DNA of 64,000 bases from CAVVAL01 sp963740215 (GTDB lineage: Bacteria; Actinomycetota; Actinomycetes; Mycobacteriales; Cryptosporangiaceae): positions 1 through 64,000 of the forward strand of contig CAVUDJ010000005.1 of the NCBI GenBank assembly GCA_963740215.1. The letters run 5' to 3'. Below, piece by piece: positions 55,804-64,000 of the stretch. How positions within the stretch are numbered: position 1 is the first letter of the stretch; each line of letters starts with the position of its first letter. Under the pieces are notes generated by a model, which made no database searches, was not told the DNA's origin, and saw nothing but the letters and a program-made list of their open reading frames with translations. Made by a program: the position numbers and the translations under genes.

Positions 55804-56650
55804 ATGAGGCAGCGCACCGCGGGTTACGGGCTGGTGACGGCCCTGTTGCGCAGTTGCCACCCGGAACCGACGGTCACGGTCACTGCCGTATTCACGGCGC
55901 TGGCGGTCAGCACGGGCCGCTCCTTGGGCGGCGTGCTCGCCGTGGCGCTGGCGATCCTCGCCGGGCAGCTCTCGATCGGATGGAGCAACGACTGGCTGGA
56001 CGCCGGCCGTGACGCCCGGGCCGGGCGCACCGACAAGCCGGTCGCCGCGGGGCTGGTCTCTGTGCGGGCCGTGCGTACGGCTGCCCTGCTGGCCGCGGCC
56101 GCCGCGGTGCCGCTGTCGTTCCTCTCCGGTTGGGTGGCCGGGATCGTGCACCTCGTCGGCGTCGCCTTCGGGTGGGCGTACAACGCGTGGTTCAAGTCGT
56201 CGGTTCTGTCGCCGCTGCCGTACGCGGTCGCGTTCGCCTGCGCGCCGGCGTTCGTCGTCCTCGGACTGCCCGGCACGCCCGCGCCGCCGGCCTGGCTCCT
56301 CGCGACCGGCGCGCTGCTCGGCTACGGGTGCACACTTCGCGAACGTGATCCCGGACCTGGCCGACGACGCCGCCACCGGGATCCGCGGCCTCCCCCACCG
56401 TCTCGGCGCGCTCGGCAGTGCTGTGGCGGCCGCCGTGTTGCTCGGCGCCGCCTCGGTCGTGCTGGCGTTCGGACCCCCCGGACCCGCGCGTCCGGCCGGC
56501 TGGGCGTCACTCGCTGTGGTCGTCGCGGTACTCGGTTTCGGGCTCGTTCGTGGCAGGCGCCCGGGCTCGCGTGCGCCGTTCCGCGCGGTGCTCGTGGTGG
56601 CCGCCGTGGACATCGCGCTCCTGCTGGTCAGCGGCACGGACTTGGGCTGA
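55804..56650 (+). CDS. UbiA-family prenyltransferase (frameshifted)
   Basis: The first Asp-rich motif region is GWSNDWLDAGRDARAGRTDKP, matching the NDxxDxxxD Mg-diphosphate site. Eight or so membrane helices follow. An extra base near 56328 shifts the frame; in the next frame AHFANVIPDLADDAATGIRG gives the second DxxxD-type motif. Joined length is about 281 residues. UbiA enzymes prenylate aromatics or quinones in the membrane, which fits the divergent methyltransferase-PKS operon. Confidence 0.8.
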
Positions 56651-56787
56651 GCCGGCGCCGACGGGGGCAGCCCGGCACTGCCGGCCGGTTACTCGCATCT
56701 GTGGTTGCTCTCACCGGCCCCGTCCCCGCGGCCGGATCCGGGGGCCATTACGCTGTGGGCGTCCCGCGCCAGAGGAGGAACGTCGTC

Positions 56788-57550
56788 GTGAGCCGCTCGA
56801 CCATCCGGTCCGCAAGGCCATTGGTTCGCCACGCAGCGCTGCTGGTCGCCGCCACCACTCTGCTGGCCGGTTGCAGCGCCGGGCAGGTCGCCGAGACCGC
56901 CCGCAAGATCCCCTCTGTCCCGGGTACGAACGCCCAGGTCGGCGACATCGCCATCCGCAACGCGCTGGTCACCTTCCCCAAGGACCGAGCCGGCTACAAG
57001 CCCGGCAGCGAGGTGCCGATCGAGGTTCGCCTCGTCAACCTCGGCACCGAGACCGACACGCTCGTCAGGGTCACCAGCGAATCGCCGAGCGCGTCGACCT
57101 GCGCGCGGGCGAGGATCCGCCCCGGCCCCGTCGCCGACCTCGTCCCCGTCGCCCGACCGCTGCGCGGTGGAATCCCCGGCCGTGCCCTCCGGTTCGCCCA
57201 GCGCCACGCCGTCGGCCGACCCCGACCGGTCTCGCCCAGCGTCACGCCGTCGGCGACGCCCGACGGTCTCGCCCAGCCCGACCGCCGAGGCGCCGCCGAG
57301 CCTCGCGCCGATCAAGGTGGAGCTGCGGCCGGGCTGCCTGGTCGAGCTCGACAACACCGGCCAGCAGCTCGTGCTGGTCGGCCTCAAGCTCGCGGGCGAG
57401 GAGAAGACGCTCGCCGCCGGTGGCGAGGTCGAGGTGACGTTCGAGTTCGAGCACGCCGGTTCGATCACCGTGCCGCTGCCCGTGGGCCCGCCGGAGATCC
57501 CGCTGCCCCGCGAGTCGCCCGAGTCCGAGGGCGGCGAGGGCGGGCACTGA
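56788..57550 (+). CDS. LpqE-like lipoprotein (multiply frameshifted)
   Basis: The GTG at 56788, with AGAGGAGGA upstream, starts a lipoprotein signal with lipobox LLAGC. It is followed by IAIRNALVTFPKDRAGYKPG and GSEVPIEVRLVNLGTETDTL, typical of LpqE/copper-chaperone-like lipoproteins. Between about 57075 and 57275 the Pro/Ser linker is split over two or three frames (SPTSSPSPD, SGSPSATPSADP, SPSVTPSATPDG, SPSPTAEAPPS). The C-terminal domain (IKVELRPGCLVELDNTGQQL, EVTFEFEHAGSITVPL) then ends at 57550. At least two or three indels are needed. Confidence 0.65.
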
Positions 57551-57561
57551 GCCGCGCTGGC

Positions 57562-57625
57562 CCAATGTCGGCATGCCGACGTTGAGTGCGCCCAGCGGTA
57601 TCCAACGTCGGCATGCCGACGTTGG
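57562..57625. repeat. repeat family A (paired palindromes), copy 2, inverted
   Basis: The palindromes at 57562-57584 and 57602-57625 are near-identical to those at 50116-50179. The spacer AGTGCGCCCAGCGGTAT is close to the reverse complement of the spacer there, so the whole element is inverted. It lies 12 nt after the lipoprotein stop. Confidence 0.8.
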
Positions 57626-57676
57626 ACCCATCCGCGCTGCTCGCGCGGGCCTCCGCCACTCTGTCGTAGCCGGGCT

Positions 57677-57682
57677 CTAGTC
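57677..57682 (+). promoter_or_regulatory. -10 element of leaderless radA
   Basis: TAGTCT lies 7 nt before the radA ATG, and no ribosome site is present. Confidence 0.5.
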
Positions 57683-57689
57683 TCCCGGC

Positions 57690-59049
57690 ATGGCCAGTCG
57701 CTCCACGAAGGACCGTCCCGCGTACCGCTGCACCGAGTGCGGCTTCGCCGTGCCCAAGTGGGTCGGCCGCTGCCCCGAGTGCCAGGCATGGGGCTCCGTC
57801 GACGAGGTCGGCGCCGCCCGCGCCGGCCTGCACGCGGTGAGCGCGGGCCCTGTGAGCGCACCTGCCTTGCCGATCGCGCAGGTCAGCGTCGAGGCGGCGC
57901 GCGCTCGGCCCACCGGGGTCGGCGAGCTGGACCGGGTGCTCGGCGGTGGACTGGTCCCTGGCGCCGTGCTGCTCCTGGCTGGTGAGCCCGGCGTCGGCAA
58001 GTCGACCCTGCTGCTGGAGGTTGCCCACCGGTACGCGGCGAACGGGCCGGCGCTGGTGGTCACCGGTGAGGAGTCCGCCGCGCAGGTGCGGCTCCGGGCC
58101 GAGCGGCTCGGCGCGCTGCATCCCCAGCTCTACCTTGCCGCCGAGACCGACCTCGCCGCGGTGCTCGCCCACCTCGACGCGGTCAAGCCGGGGCTGCTCG
58201 TGGTCGACTCCGTCCAGACCATCGCCTCGCCCGCGGTCGACGGTGCGATGGGCGGCGTCACCCAGGTGCGCGCCGTCGCCGCCGGCCTGATCGCGGTCGC
58301 CAAGGAACGCGGCATCGCCGTCGTGCTCGTCGGCCACGTCACGAAGGACGGCTCGATCGCCGGGCCGCGCGTGCTCGAACACCTCGTCGACGTCGTCCTG
58401 CACTTCGAGGGCGAGCGACACTCCACGCTGCGGCTCGTGCGCGCGGTGAAGAACCGGTACGGCCCCGCCGACGAGGTGGGCTGCTTCGAGATGCACGACG
58501 CCGGCATCCGCGGCCTCCCCGACCCGTCCGGCCTCTTCCTCACCCAGCGCACCGAGCCCGTGCCGGGCACCTGCGTCACCGTCACCGTCGAGGGGCGGCG
58601 TCCGCTGATGACGGAGGTCCAGGCGTTGGTCGCCGCGTCGGCCCTCGCCACCCCGCGCCGCGCCGTGAGCGGGCTCGACTCGGCACGGGTCGCGATGGTG
58701 CTCGCTGTGGTCGAGCGGCGCGGCCGGGTGCGCCTCGCCGATCGGGACGTCTTCGCGGCCACCGTCGGCGGTGTGCGGGTCACCGAACCCGCCGCCGATC
58801 TGGCCGTGGCACTCGCCGTCGCGTCGGCGGCACGTGACACGCCGCTGCCCACCGATCTGATCGCGGTCGGCGAGGTCGGCCTGTCCGGCGACGTGCGGCG
58901 GGTCAGTGGGGTCGGCGCGGCGGCTCGCAGAGGCGGCGCGGCTCGGATACCGGCGCGCGCTGGCACCGCCCGGTTGCGACGCGCCGCCGCCCGGCATGAA
59001 GATCACGGAGGTCGCTGATCTGGGCGCGGCCCTGCGCGGCCTCGGCTGA
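57690..59049 (+). CDS. radA: DNA repair protein RadA (frameshifted near C-terminus)
   Basis: The zinc finger is YRCTECGFAVPKWVGRCPEC (Cys-x2-Cys...Cys-x2-Cys). The RecA-like core has Walker A LAGEPGVGKSTLLLEV and the RadA-specific KNRYG motif in RAVKNRYGPADEVG. A Lon-like C-terminal domain follows with PTDLIAVGEVGLSGDVRRVS. One extra G near 58919 breaks the frame; LAEAARLGYRRAL, then GMKITEVADLGAALRGLG, ends at 59049 in the corrected frame. RadA processes recombination intermediates and is often linked to disA. Confidence 0.9.
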
Positions 59050-59308
59050 GTGGGGTGGTGCCACGCCTACGTGCCGTCGCGGTGCGCCGGCCTGCGCCGG
59101 GCGCCTAGGGGAAGGCGGGCGCCCCCCGTCAGCGCCCGCCCGCGCCGGACAGTCCCCGCTGTGCCCGACCTCCCGTTCGTACCGGGACGTGGCCCATAGG
59201 GACATGGGTGTGACGCGTTCCTGACAGTCCCCCCGCTCGGGTGTGCAGCGGATCGGGCGCCGACCCCCGTAGACTGCCCGCAGGCAGCACACACCGGGAG
59301 GTAACACC
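59050..59308. other. radA-disA intergenic region
   Basis: This is 260 bp without a gene. It contains GC-rich inverted repeats (GGGCGCC...GGCGCCC-like, about 59100-59140) that could terminate radA, and the strong GGGAGGT ribosome site of disA at its right end. No riboswitch is recognised. Confidence 0.35.
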
Positions 59309-60389
59309 GTGGCGGGGACGGAGCGAGAGGAGAAGCTCCGGCAGACACTCGCGTTGGTCGCCCCTGGCACCGTGTTGCGCGACGGTCTCGAACGGATCCT
59401 TCGCGGCAGCACCGGCGGGCTCATCGTTCTCGGCTACGACCAGTGACGTCGACGCCCTGTGCACCGGCGGCTTCTCGCTCGACGTCGAGTTCTCGGCCAC
59501 GCGGCTGCGCGAGCTGGCCAAGATGGACGGTGGCATCGTCCTCTCGTCCGACGGGTCACGCATCGTGCGCGCCGCCGTCCACATGGTGCCCGACCCCACG
59601 ATTCACACCGACGAGTCCGGCACGCGCCACCGCACGGCCGAGCGGGTCGCCAAGCAGACCGGCTACCCGGTGATCTCGGTGAGCCAGTCGATGCGGCTCA
59701 TCGGCCTCTACGTGGCCGGCATCCGGTACGTCCTGGACGACTCGGCCGCGATCCTCTCCCGTGCCAACCAGGCACTCGCCACGCTGGAGCGGTACAAGCT
59801 ACGCCTCGACGAGGTCTCCGGCACGCTGTCGGCGCTGGAGATCGAGGATCTCGTCACCGTCCGCGACGCCATGTCGGTGACCCAGCGGCTGGAAATGGTC
59901 CGCCGCATCGCCGACGAGATCGCGGCCTACGTCATCGAACTCGGCACCGACGGCCGCCTCCTCGCGCTCCAGCTCGACGAGCTGATGGCCGGCGTCGACG
60001 CCGACCGCGAGCTGGTCATCCGCGACTACATGCCGCCCACGCGCCGCGTGCGCACCGTCGACGACGTCCTCTCCGAGCTCGACGAACTCGACGCCACCGA
60101 ACTCCTCGACCTCACGCTCGTCGCCCGCGCGCTCGGCTACCCCGCCACCGCCGACGCCCTCGAAGCCGCGGTCAGCCCGCGCGGCTACCGGCTGCTCGCC
60201 AAGGTGCCGCGGCTGCCCGGCACCGTCATCGACCGCCTGGTCGAGCACTTCGGCGGGCTCCAGAAGCTCCTCGGCGCCACCGTCGACGACCTCCAGACCG
60301 TCGACGGCGTCGGCGACGCGCGCGCCCGCAGCGTCCGCGAGGGCCTGTCGCGCCTGGCCGAGTCCTCCATCCTCGAACGCTACGTCTGA
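59309..60389 (+). CDS. disA: DNA integrity scanning diadenylate cyclase DisA (frameshifted near N-terminus)
   Basis: The GTG at 59309 follows GGGAGGT and encodes REEKLRQTLALVAPGTVLRD and GGLIVLGYD. The frame then breaks at 59437-59447 and resumes with DVDALCTGGFSLDVEFSATR. The DAC active site follows (KMDGGIVLSSDG, SGTRHRTAERVAKQTGYPVI), then the helical linker and the C-terminal helix-hairpin-helix domain (LLGATVDDLQTVDGVGDARA). Full length would be about 360 residues. It makes c-di-AMP and scans DNA. Confidence 0.92.
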
Positions 60390-60451
60390 CGGGCTGGCCC
60401 CCGGACAAACCGAACTTTCGGCGATTACGGGGCTACGAGCACCCGCCGGGG

Positions 60452-60513
60452 AAACCGGACTGTCGGGGCAGTGGTCCTGAAACCGGGCGCCTGATACCGC
60501 CATTTCCCCGACC
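60452..60513. repeat. dispersed repeat family B, copy 3
   Basis: It has AAACCGGACTGTCGGGG, AAACCGGGCGCCTGATACCG and CCGCCATTTCCCCGACC. In this copy GTCGGGGCAGTGG can pair with CCGCCATTTCCCCGAC to form a hairpin. It lies downstream of disA. Confidence 0.6.
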
Positions 60514-60572
60514 GTTGCCGGGACCACCGGCTGGAGCACCCGCGCGCCGTCTGCGCCTTCCGGCAAAATCTG

Positions 60573-60609
60573 CATAATCGTGGCCATGCGTGAGGCGGGC
60601 GAGCGGTGA
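60573..60609 (+). promoter_or_regulatory. leaderless promoter with 7-codon leader ORF upstream of histidine kinase
   Basis: A CATAAT -10 box (60573-60578) lies 7 nt before an ATG at 60586 that opens the seven-codon frame MREAGER. The stop of this frame (60607-60609) overlaps the kinase start GTG (60606-60608) as GTGA. The kinase has no good ribosome site of its own, so translation of the leader would deliver ribosomes to it. Confidence 0.5.
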
Positions 60610-61958
60610 GGCGGCGGTTCGTGCTGGTCGCGCTCGCAGTGACGCTGATGGTCACGCTCGCGTTCGCGGTCCCGCTGGCGGTCATGGTCGCGTCGGTCGC
60701 GAAGGCTCGTGCGCTCACCGACGCCGAGCGCCAGGCCGACGCCGTCGCCACCGTCCTCGTCGTCACCGCCACCCCGGGCGAGGTGAGCCGGGCGATAGGC
60801 AGCACCGCGGCCGGCAAGCGCAAGGAGATCTCGGTCCACCTGCCGGACGGGCGCACGGTCGGGGCGCCGGACGGCTGGGTCAGCGAGTCGACCGTCAGCG
60901 ACATCCGCGAGCTGCGCAGCGACACGACGGTGAACGTCGACGGCGGCATCGCCCGTGTGCGCGCCGCCCCGACGGCCGGCGGCGGGGTCTCGGTCATCGA
61001 GGTCATGGTCCCCGAGGCGGCGACGCAGCGTGGCGTCCAGCAGGCGCACGGGATCCTGTTGGCGCTCGCGCTGTGCCTCCTCATCGGCTCGGCGATCCTG
61101 GCCGACCGGCTCTCCGCGGGTGCGGTTCGCGCCACGAAGTCGCTCGCGAACGCGGCGGACCGGCTGGGCAACGGCGAGCTGGACGTCCGGGTCCGCCCGG
61201 GGGGTCCGCCGGAGGTGGTCCGTGCCGCCATGGCGTTCAACCACCTCGCCGACCGCTTTCTCGCACTACTCGCCGTCGAGCGGGAACTCGCCGCCGACCT
61301 GTCCCACCGCCTCCGCACTCCGCTCACCCGGCTCCGGCTCAACGCCGAGGCGCTGCCTCCTGGTGACGACCGCAGCCGGATCATGTCCGCCGCCGACGCA
61401 CTCGACGAGGAGATCGGCACGATCATCGAGCAGGCTCAGGGTCCGCTGGTGAGCCCTGCGCCGGCCGAGTGCGATCTGGTCGAGGCGGCGGTCGAGCGGA
61501 TCGCGTTCTGGACCGAACTCGCCGGTGACCAGGGCCGCCCGTGGGCCGTCGCCGGCCTGGTCGGCGCGATCCGGGTGCCCGCGTCACGCTCGGACGCCGT
61601 GAGCGCCCTGGACTCCGTCATCGGCAACGTCTTCCAGCACACACCCGCGGGCACCGGCTTCCGCGTCTCGCTGGAGAGCGACGCAACCACGGCGACGGTG
61701 ATCGTGGACGACGCCGGACCCGGCATCGCCGCCCCGCGCAAGGCCCTCCAGCGCGGCGTGAGCGGCCGCAGCTCCACCGGCCTGGGCCTGGACATCGCGC
61801 GCCGTACCGTCGAGTCCACGGGCGGGCGACTGAGCGTGGCCGCCAGCCCGGAGGGCGGCACCCGGATAATGCTCCAGTTCGTACGCTCGGACGCTCCGCC
61901 TCCTGGCAAGGTGCCGGCCGGGGTCCGGCGCGTGTTCAGTCGGGCGAGACGAGCTTGA
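60606..61958 (+). CDS. OmpR-type sensor histidine kinase
   Basis: The product is 450 residues. There are two membrane helices (residues 5-30 and about 140-160) with an extracytoplasmic sensor between, then HAMP (LANAADRLGNGELDVRVRPG). HisKA follows with ERELAADLSHRLRTPLTRLR (phospho-His), then HATPase with VIGNVFQHTPAGTGFRV and VDDAGPGI. Its 3' end overlaps that of the convergent response regulator by 23 bp. That is an unusual layout; most such pairs are co-directional. Confidence 0.88.
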   Translation: MRRRFVLVALAVTLMVTLAFAVPLAVMVASVAKARALTDAERQADAVATVLVVTATPGEVSRAIGSTAAGKRKEISVHLPDGRTVGAPDGWVSESTVSDIRELRSDTTVNVDGGIARVRAAPTAGGGVSVIEVMVPEAATQRGVQQAHGILLALALCLLIGSAILADRLSAGAVRATKSLANAADRLGNGELDVRVRPGGPPEVVRAAMAFNHLADRFLALLAVERELAADLSHRLRTPLTRLRLNAEALPPGDDRSRIMSAADALDEEIGTIIEQAQGPLVSPAPAECDLVEAAVERIAFWTELAGDQGRPWAVAGLVGAIRVPASRSDAVSALDSVIGNVFQHTPAGTGFRVSLESDATTATVIVDDAGPGIAAPRKALQRGVSGRSSTGLGLDIARRTVESTGGRLSVAASPEGGTRIMLQFVRSDAPPPGKVPAGVRRVFSRARRA

Positions 61959-62616
61959 CCCCGACGCCGCGCACCGTGTGCAGGTAGCGCGGGTCGGACG
62001 CCACCTCGCCGAGCTTGCGGCGTAGCCACGACACGTGCACGTCGATGGTCTGGTAGTCGCCGCCGTACGGCTGGTGCCACACCTCGGAGAGCAGTTCGCG
62101 CCGGGTGACCGCGCGCCCCGCGTTGGTGCCGAGATACGCCAGCAGGTCGAACTCCCGCTTCGACAACTGGAGCCGTTCGCCGTCGAGGGTCGCCTCGCGC
62201 GCGTCGATGTCGAGAGCGAGGCCGCCGACCTGGACGAGGTTCGCGCGCTTCGCGGTGCCGGCGCGTCGCAGCAGCGCACCGATCCGGGCACCGAGCTGCT
62301 CGGCCGAGAACGGCTTGGTGACGTACTCGTCGGCGCCGGCGTTCAGGAGACTGACGATCTCCTGCTCACTGTTGCGCGCGGTCGCGATGATCACCGGCAC
62401 GTCCGACACGGCGCGGATCATGCGCAGCGTCGAACCACCGTCCAGATCGGGCAGTCCGAGATCGAGCACGACGATGTCGGGCTCCCAGACGGTGAACTCC
62501 CGGATACCCGTCATCGCGTTACCGCTCGATCGCACGCTGTACCCGGAGTTGGACAGCGCGCGTTCGAGAGCAAGGCGGATATCGGTGTCATCTTCGATAA
62601 GAAGTACCCGAGCCAT
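61936..62616 (-). CDS. OmpR/PhoB-type response regulator
   Basis: The product is 226 residues. The receiver has VLLIEDDTDIR, Asp in DIVVLDLGLPDLDG, Thr in IIATARN and Lys in YVTKPFSAEQL. The C-terminal winged helix has LQLSKREFDLLAYLGTNAGR, SEVWHQPYGGDYQTIDVHVS and LRRKLGEVASDPRYLHTVRG. It is the probable partner of the convergent kinase. A divergent anchored protein starts 35 bp from its start and may be its target. Confidence 0.92.
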   Translation of the reverse strand: MARVLLIEDDTDIRLALERALSNSGYSVRSSGNAMTGIREFTVWEPDIVVLDLGLPDLDGGSTLRMIRAVSDVPVIIATARNSEQEIVSLLNAGADEYVTKPFSAEQLGARIGALLRRAGTAKRANLVQVGGLALDIDAREATLDGERLQLSKREFDLLAYLGTNAGRAVTRRELLSEVWHQPYGGDYQTIDVHVSWLRRKLGEVASDPRYLHTVRGVGVKLVSPD

Positions 62617-62650
62617 ATCGCGGACCATAACGGACATGCACAATGGCTGA

Positions 62651-63271
62651 ATGCGCGCCTCGTCCCGACTGGTGCTCGGCTGGACCAGTATCAGCCTTGT
62701 CGCGGTCGCAATCGGCTGGGCCGCCCTCGACTCGGTGATCGAGACCGAAACACTGGAACCGACCGAAGTGGCCGCGCTCGATCCCGCTGTCCTCTCGCCG
62801 AGCCCCACCGCGCCGCCGGCCACCCCGGCGGCGACACCGAGCTCGGTGGCTCCCAGCCCGAGCAAGGCGGCGCGGGTCGTGCAGCCGGCCGCTCGCCCGG
62901 CGTCGCCGCTGCCGCGACCGTCCACGCCCGCGAGCCCGATCCCGCGTCCGTCCCCGTCGACGTCGCCCGTTCCAGGCGATCCCGAGAATGACGGCCGCCA
63001 CGGCCCAGAGCCGCCGATCGGCCAGTCGCCGGACGAGGTCGTCCGCACGGTGAAGACAGAAGGCGGCACCGCCACGATCGGCTTCTCCGACGACCAGGTC
63101 TACCTGGTGGACTACATCACCGTCCCCGGCTACATGGCGCAGGGCGAGCGAGTGGACGCCGAGTCGATCGTGGTGCGGTTCGTCGGGATCCTTCACTCTT
63201 CGACGATTCACGCCTATGTGGACGGCGAAGGCACGTTCCGCGTGAAGGTCATCGAAGAGGGCGCGGGCTGA
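62651..63271 (+). CDS. membrane-anchored protein with Pro/Ser/Thr-rich linker
   Basis: The product is 206 residues. One N-terminal membrane helix (LVLGWTSISLVAVAIGWAAL) is followed by a 75-residue Pro/Ser/Ala-rich spacer typical of wall-crossing proteins. A small C-terminal domain follows: EVVRTVKTEGGTATIGFSDD, VYLVDYITVPGYMAQGERVD and TFRVKVIEE. The family is not recognised. It is divergent from the response regulator and ends in a strong terminator. Confidence 0.72.
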   Translation: MRASSRLVLGWTSISLVAVAIGWAALDSVIETETLEPTEVAALDPAVLSPSPTAPPATPAATPSSVAPSPSKAARVVQPAARPASPLPRPSTPASPIPRPSPSTSPVPGDPENDGRHGPEPPIGQSPDEVVRTVKTEGGTATIGFSDDQVYLVDYITVPGYMAQGERVDAESIVVRFVGILHSSTIHAYVDGEGTFRVKVIEEGAG

Positions 63272-63285
63272 CACCGCGCTTTGGT

Positions 63286-63326
63286 GTGTGACCGAGGGGC
63301 TGGTGGGCGCCGCCCCTCGGTCACAC
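63286..63326 (+). terminator. 15-bp perfect hairpin terminator
   Basis: GTGTGACCGAGGGGC and GCCCCTCGGTCACAC pair perfectly over an 11-nt loop, 14 nt after the preceding stop. Confidence 0.75.
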
Positions 63327-63477
63327 GCTCGACCAGGACCGGCGACGGAGGTCGAGCCAGCCCCAGCGAGCCTCGCGGTGGATTACGAGGTGATGCTCAG
63401 CTTGCCCGCCCGCTCCTCAAGAGCGCCAGAAGAGTTCTTCAAGAGACACTTAAGGGCATTCGCTGAATGGGAAGCGG

Positions 63478-64000
63478 CTACTTCGTCAGCGTGAAGACGA
63501 CCGGCTCGCTCACGAGCGTGCCGAGCCGCGCGACGAGCTCGTAGGTGCCGGGCCCGACGTCGACGCGGGCCTTCGGGCACCCCGGTTCGGACGTGCGGCC
63601 GGACCAGTCCAGCCAGTACGTGCGCTTCTCGTCCGGGAAGAGGGTGCGATCGTCGGCGCCTTTGTTCGGCGAGCAGTGGTCGGACGACCAGAGCTTCCGG
63701 TCGTCGACGCCGACCGACAGTTCCTGCTGGCCGGAGCCGACGTCGCGGGTGCAGGCCACCTTCGAGCTGTTCGTGACGGCGAGCTTGAACCGGGGACGCG
63801 CGCCGACCTTGTACGTCGTCTTCTCCATCAGCGCGACGAGCGTGAGGTCCTTGTCGGCGCAGGGCGCGGGGCTCTTGGCCGGCGGCGACTGCGAGACGGA
63901 CGGGGACGAACTCGGAGGCACGGTCGGCGCGAGCGGCGCCACGATCGTGGGCGTGGGCGTAGGGCTCGGCTCGGAGCTGCTCCGCACCGCTGTCTTGGCC
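63478..64000 (-). CDS. anchored or secreted protein with Pro/Ser-rich linker, truncated at window edge
   Basis: The stop is at 63478-63480 and the frame is still open at the right edge, so the N-terminus with its likely signal or membrane segment is missing. The visible part has a Pro/Ser/Thr linker (PSPTPTPTIVAPLAPTVPPS) and a beta-rich domain of about 125 residues. Four spaced cysteines (APCADKD, VACTRD, DHCSPN, PGCPKA) suggest two disulfides. It ends GTYELVARLGTLVSEPVVF, like immunoglobulin-fold adhesin or inhibitor-type domains. The function is unknown. Confidence 0.7.
   Translation of the reverse strand, partial: AKTAVRSSSEPSPTPTPTIVAPLAPTVPPSSSPSVSQSPPAKSPAPCADKDLTLVALMEKTTYKVGARPRFKLAVTNSSKVACTRDVGSGQQELSVGVDDRKLWSSDHCSPNKGADDRTLFPDEKRTYWLDWSGRTSEPGCPKARVDVGPGTYELVARLGTLVSEPVVFTLTK

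Noticed and set aside
63288..63494. Short plus-strand frame after the terminator
   Set aside because: It starts inside the terminator hairpin, has no ribosome site and overlaps the end of the convergent gene at 63478.

Overview
This is about 64 kb of very GC-rich DNA from an actinobacterium. The evidence is consistent GC-rich third codon positions, XRE/DUF397 and ROK/LacI regulators, DUF2510 and RDD proteins, leaderless starts with a TAnnnT box about 7 nt upstream, and the actinobacterial core genes carD-ispD-ispF, cysS-rlmB and radA-disA. The genus cannot be fixed from the sequence alone.

Layout. (1) 1-11.8 kb is accessory DNA left of a tRNA-Thr(TGT) gene. It carries a degenerate copy of the tRNA 3' half at 1189-1225, a 16-bp tRNA match at 93-108, remnants of two tyrosine recombinases at 1020-1136 and 11561-11723, and matching 25-bp arm-like repeats just inside the two ends. 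I read it as a decayed integrative element, probably in tandem with at least one other. Its cargo is a monooxygenase-like protein with an AraC regulator, an MMPL exporter with a NarL-type two-component system, and a DesK/DesR-like two-component system with a small membrane protein. (2) 11.8-20 kb holds two LacI regulators, an MsiK/UgpC-type sugar ABC ATPase, a hotdog thioesterase, rlmB, cysS and a secreted BNR-like protein. (3) 20-37 kb holds an IclR regulator, a transketolase/AceE-like enzyme, small enzymes, a secreted subtilase, Lrp-hppD, two RDD membrane proteins in one chain with an aminotransferase, a GH1/MFS pair and an XRE-DUF397 pair. (4) 37-44 kb is a six-gene operon whose order matches the actinobacterial csnR-E-F-G-H-K chito-oligosaccharide system, with a ROK-type palindromic operator upstream. 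(5) 44-48.7 kb holds MarR plus SnoaL-like genes and the homogentisate genes (fahA, an unknown gene, hmgA). Together with hppD and the aminotransferase they give most of a tyrosine catabolic route. (6) 48.7-64 kb holds an HtrA-like protease, ispF-ispD-carD, a methyltransferase/acyl-CoA dehydrogenase/type III PKS operon divergent from a UbiA prenyltransferase, an LpqE-like lipoprotein, radA, disA, a convergently overlapping two-component pair and two secreted or anchored proteins of unknown function.

Two features run through the whole window. First, about fifteen otherwise well conserved genes, including radA, disA and three csn genes, are broken by frame changes. Most need only one base removed, so many are probably sequence errors; fahA instead carries a 25-bp tandem duplication. 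Second, intergenic spaces are filled with several families of dispersed hairpin repeats, many placed as terminators between convergent genes.
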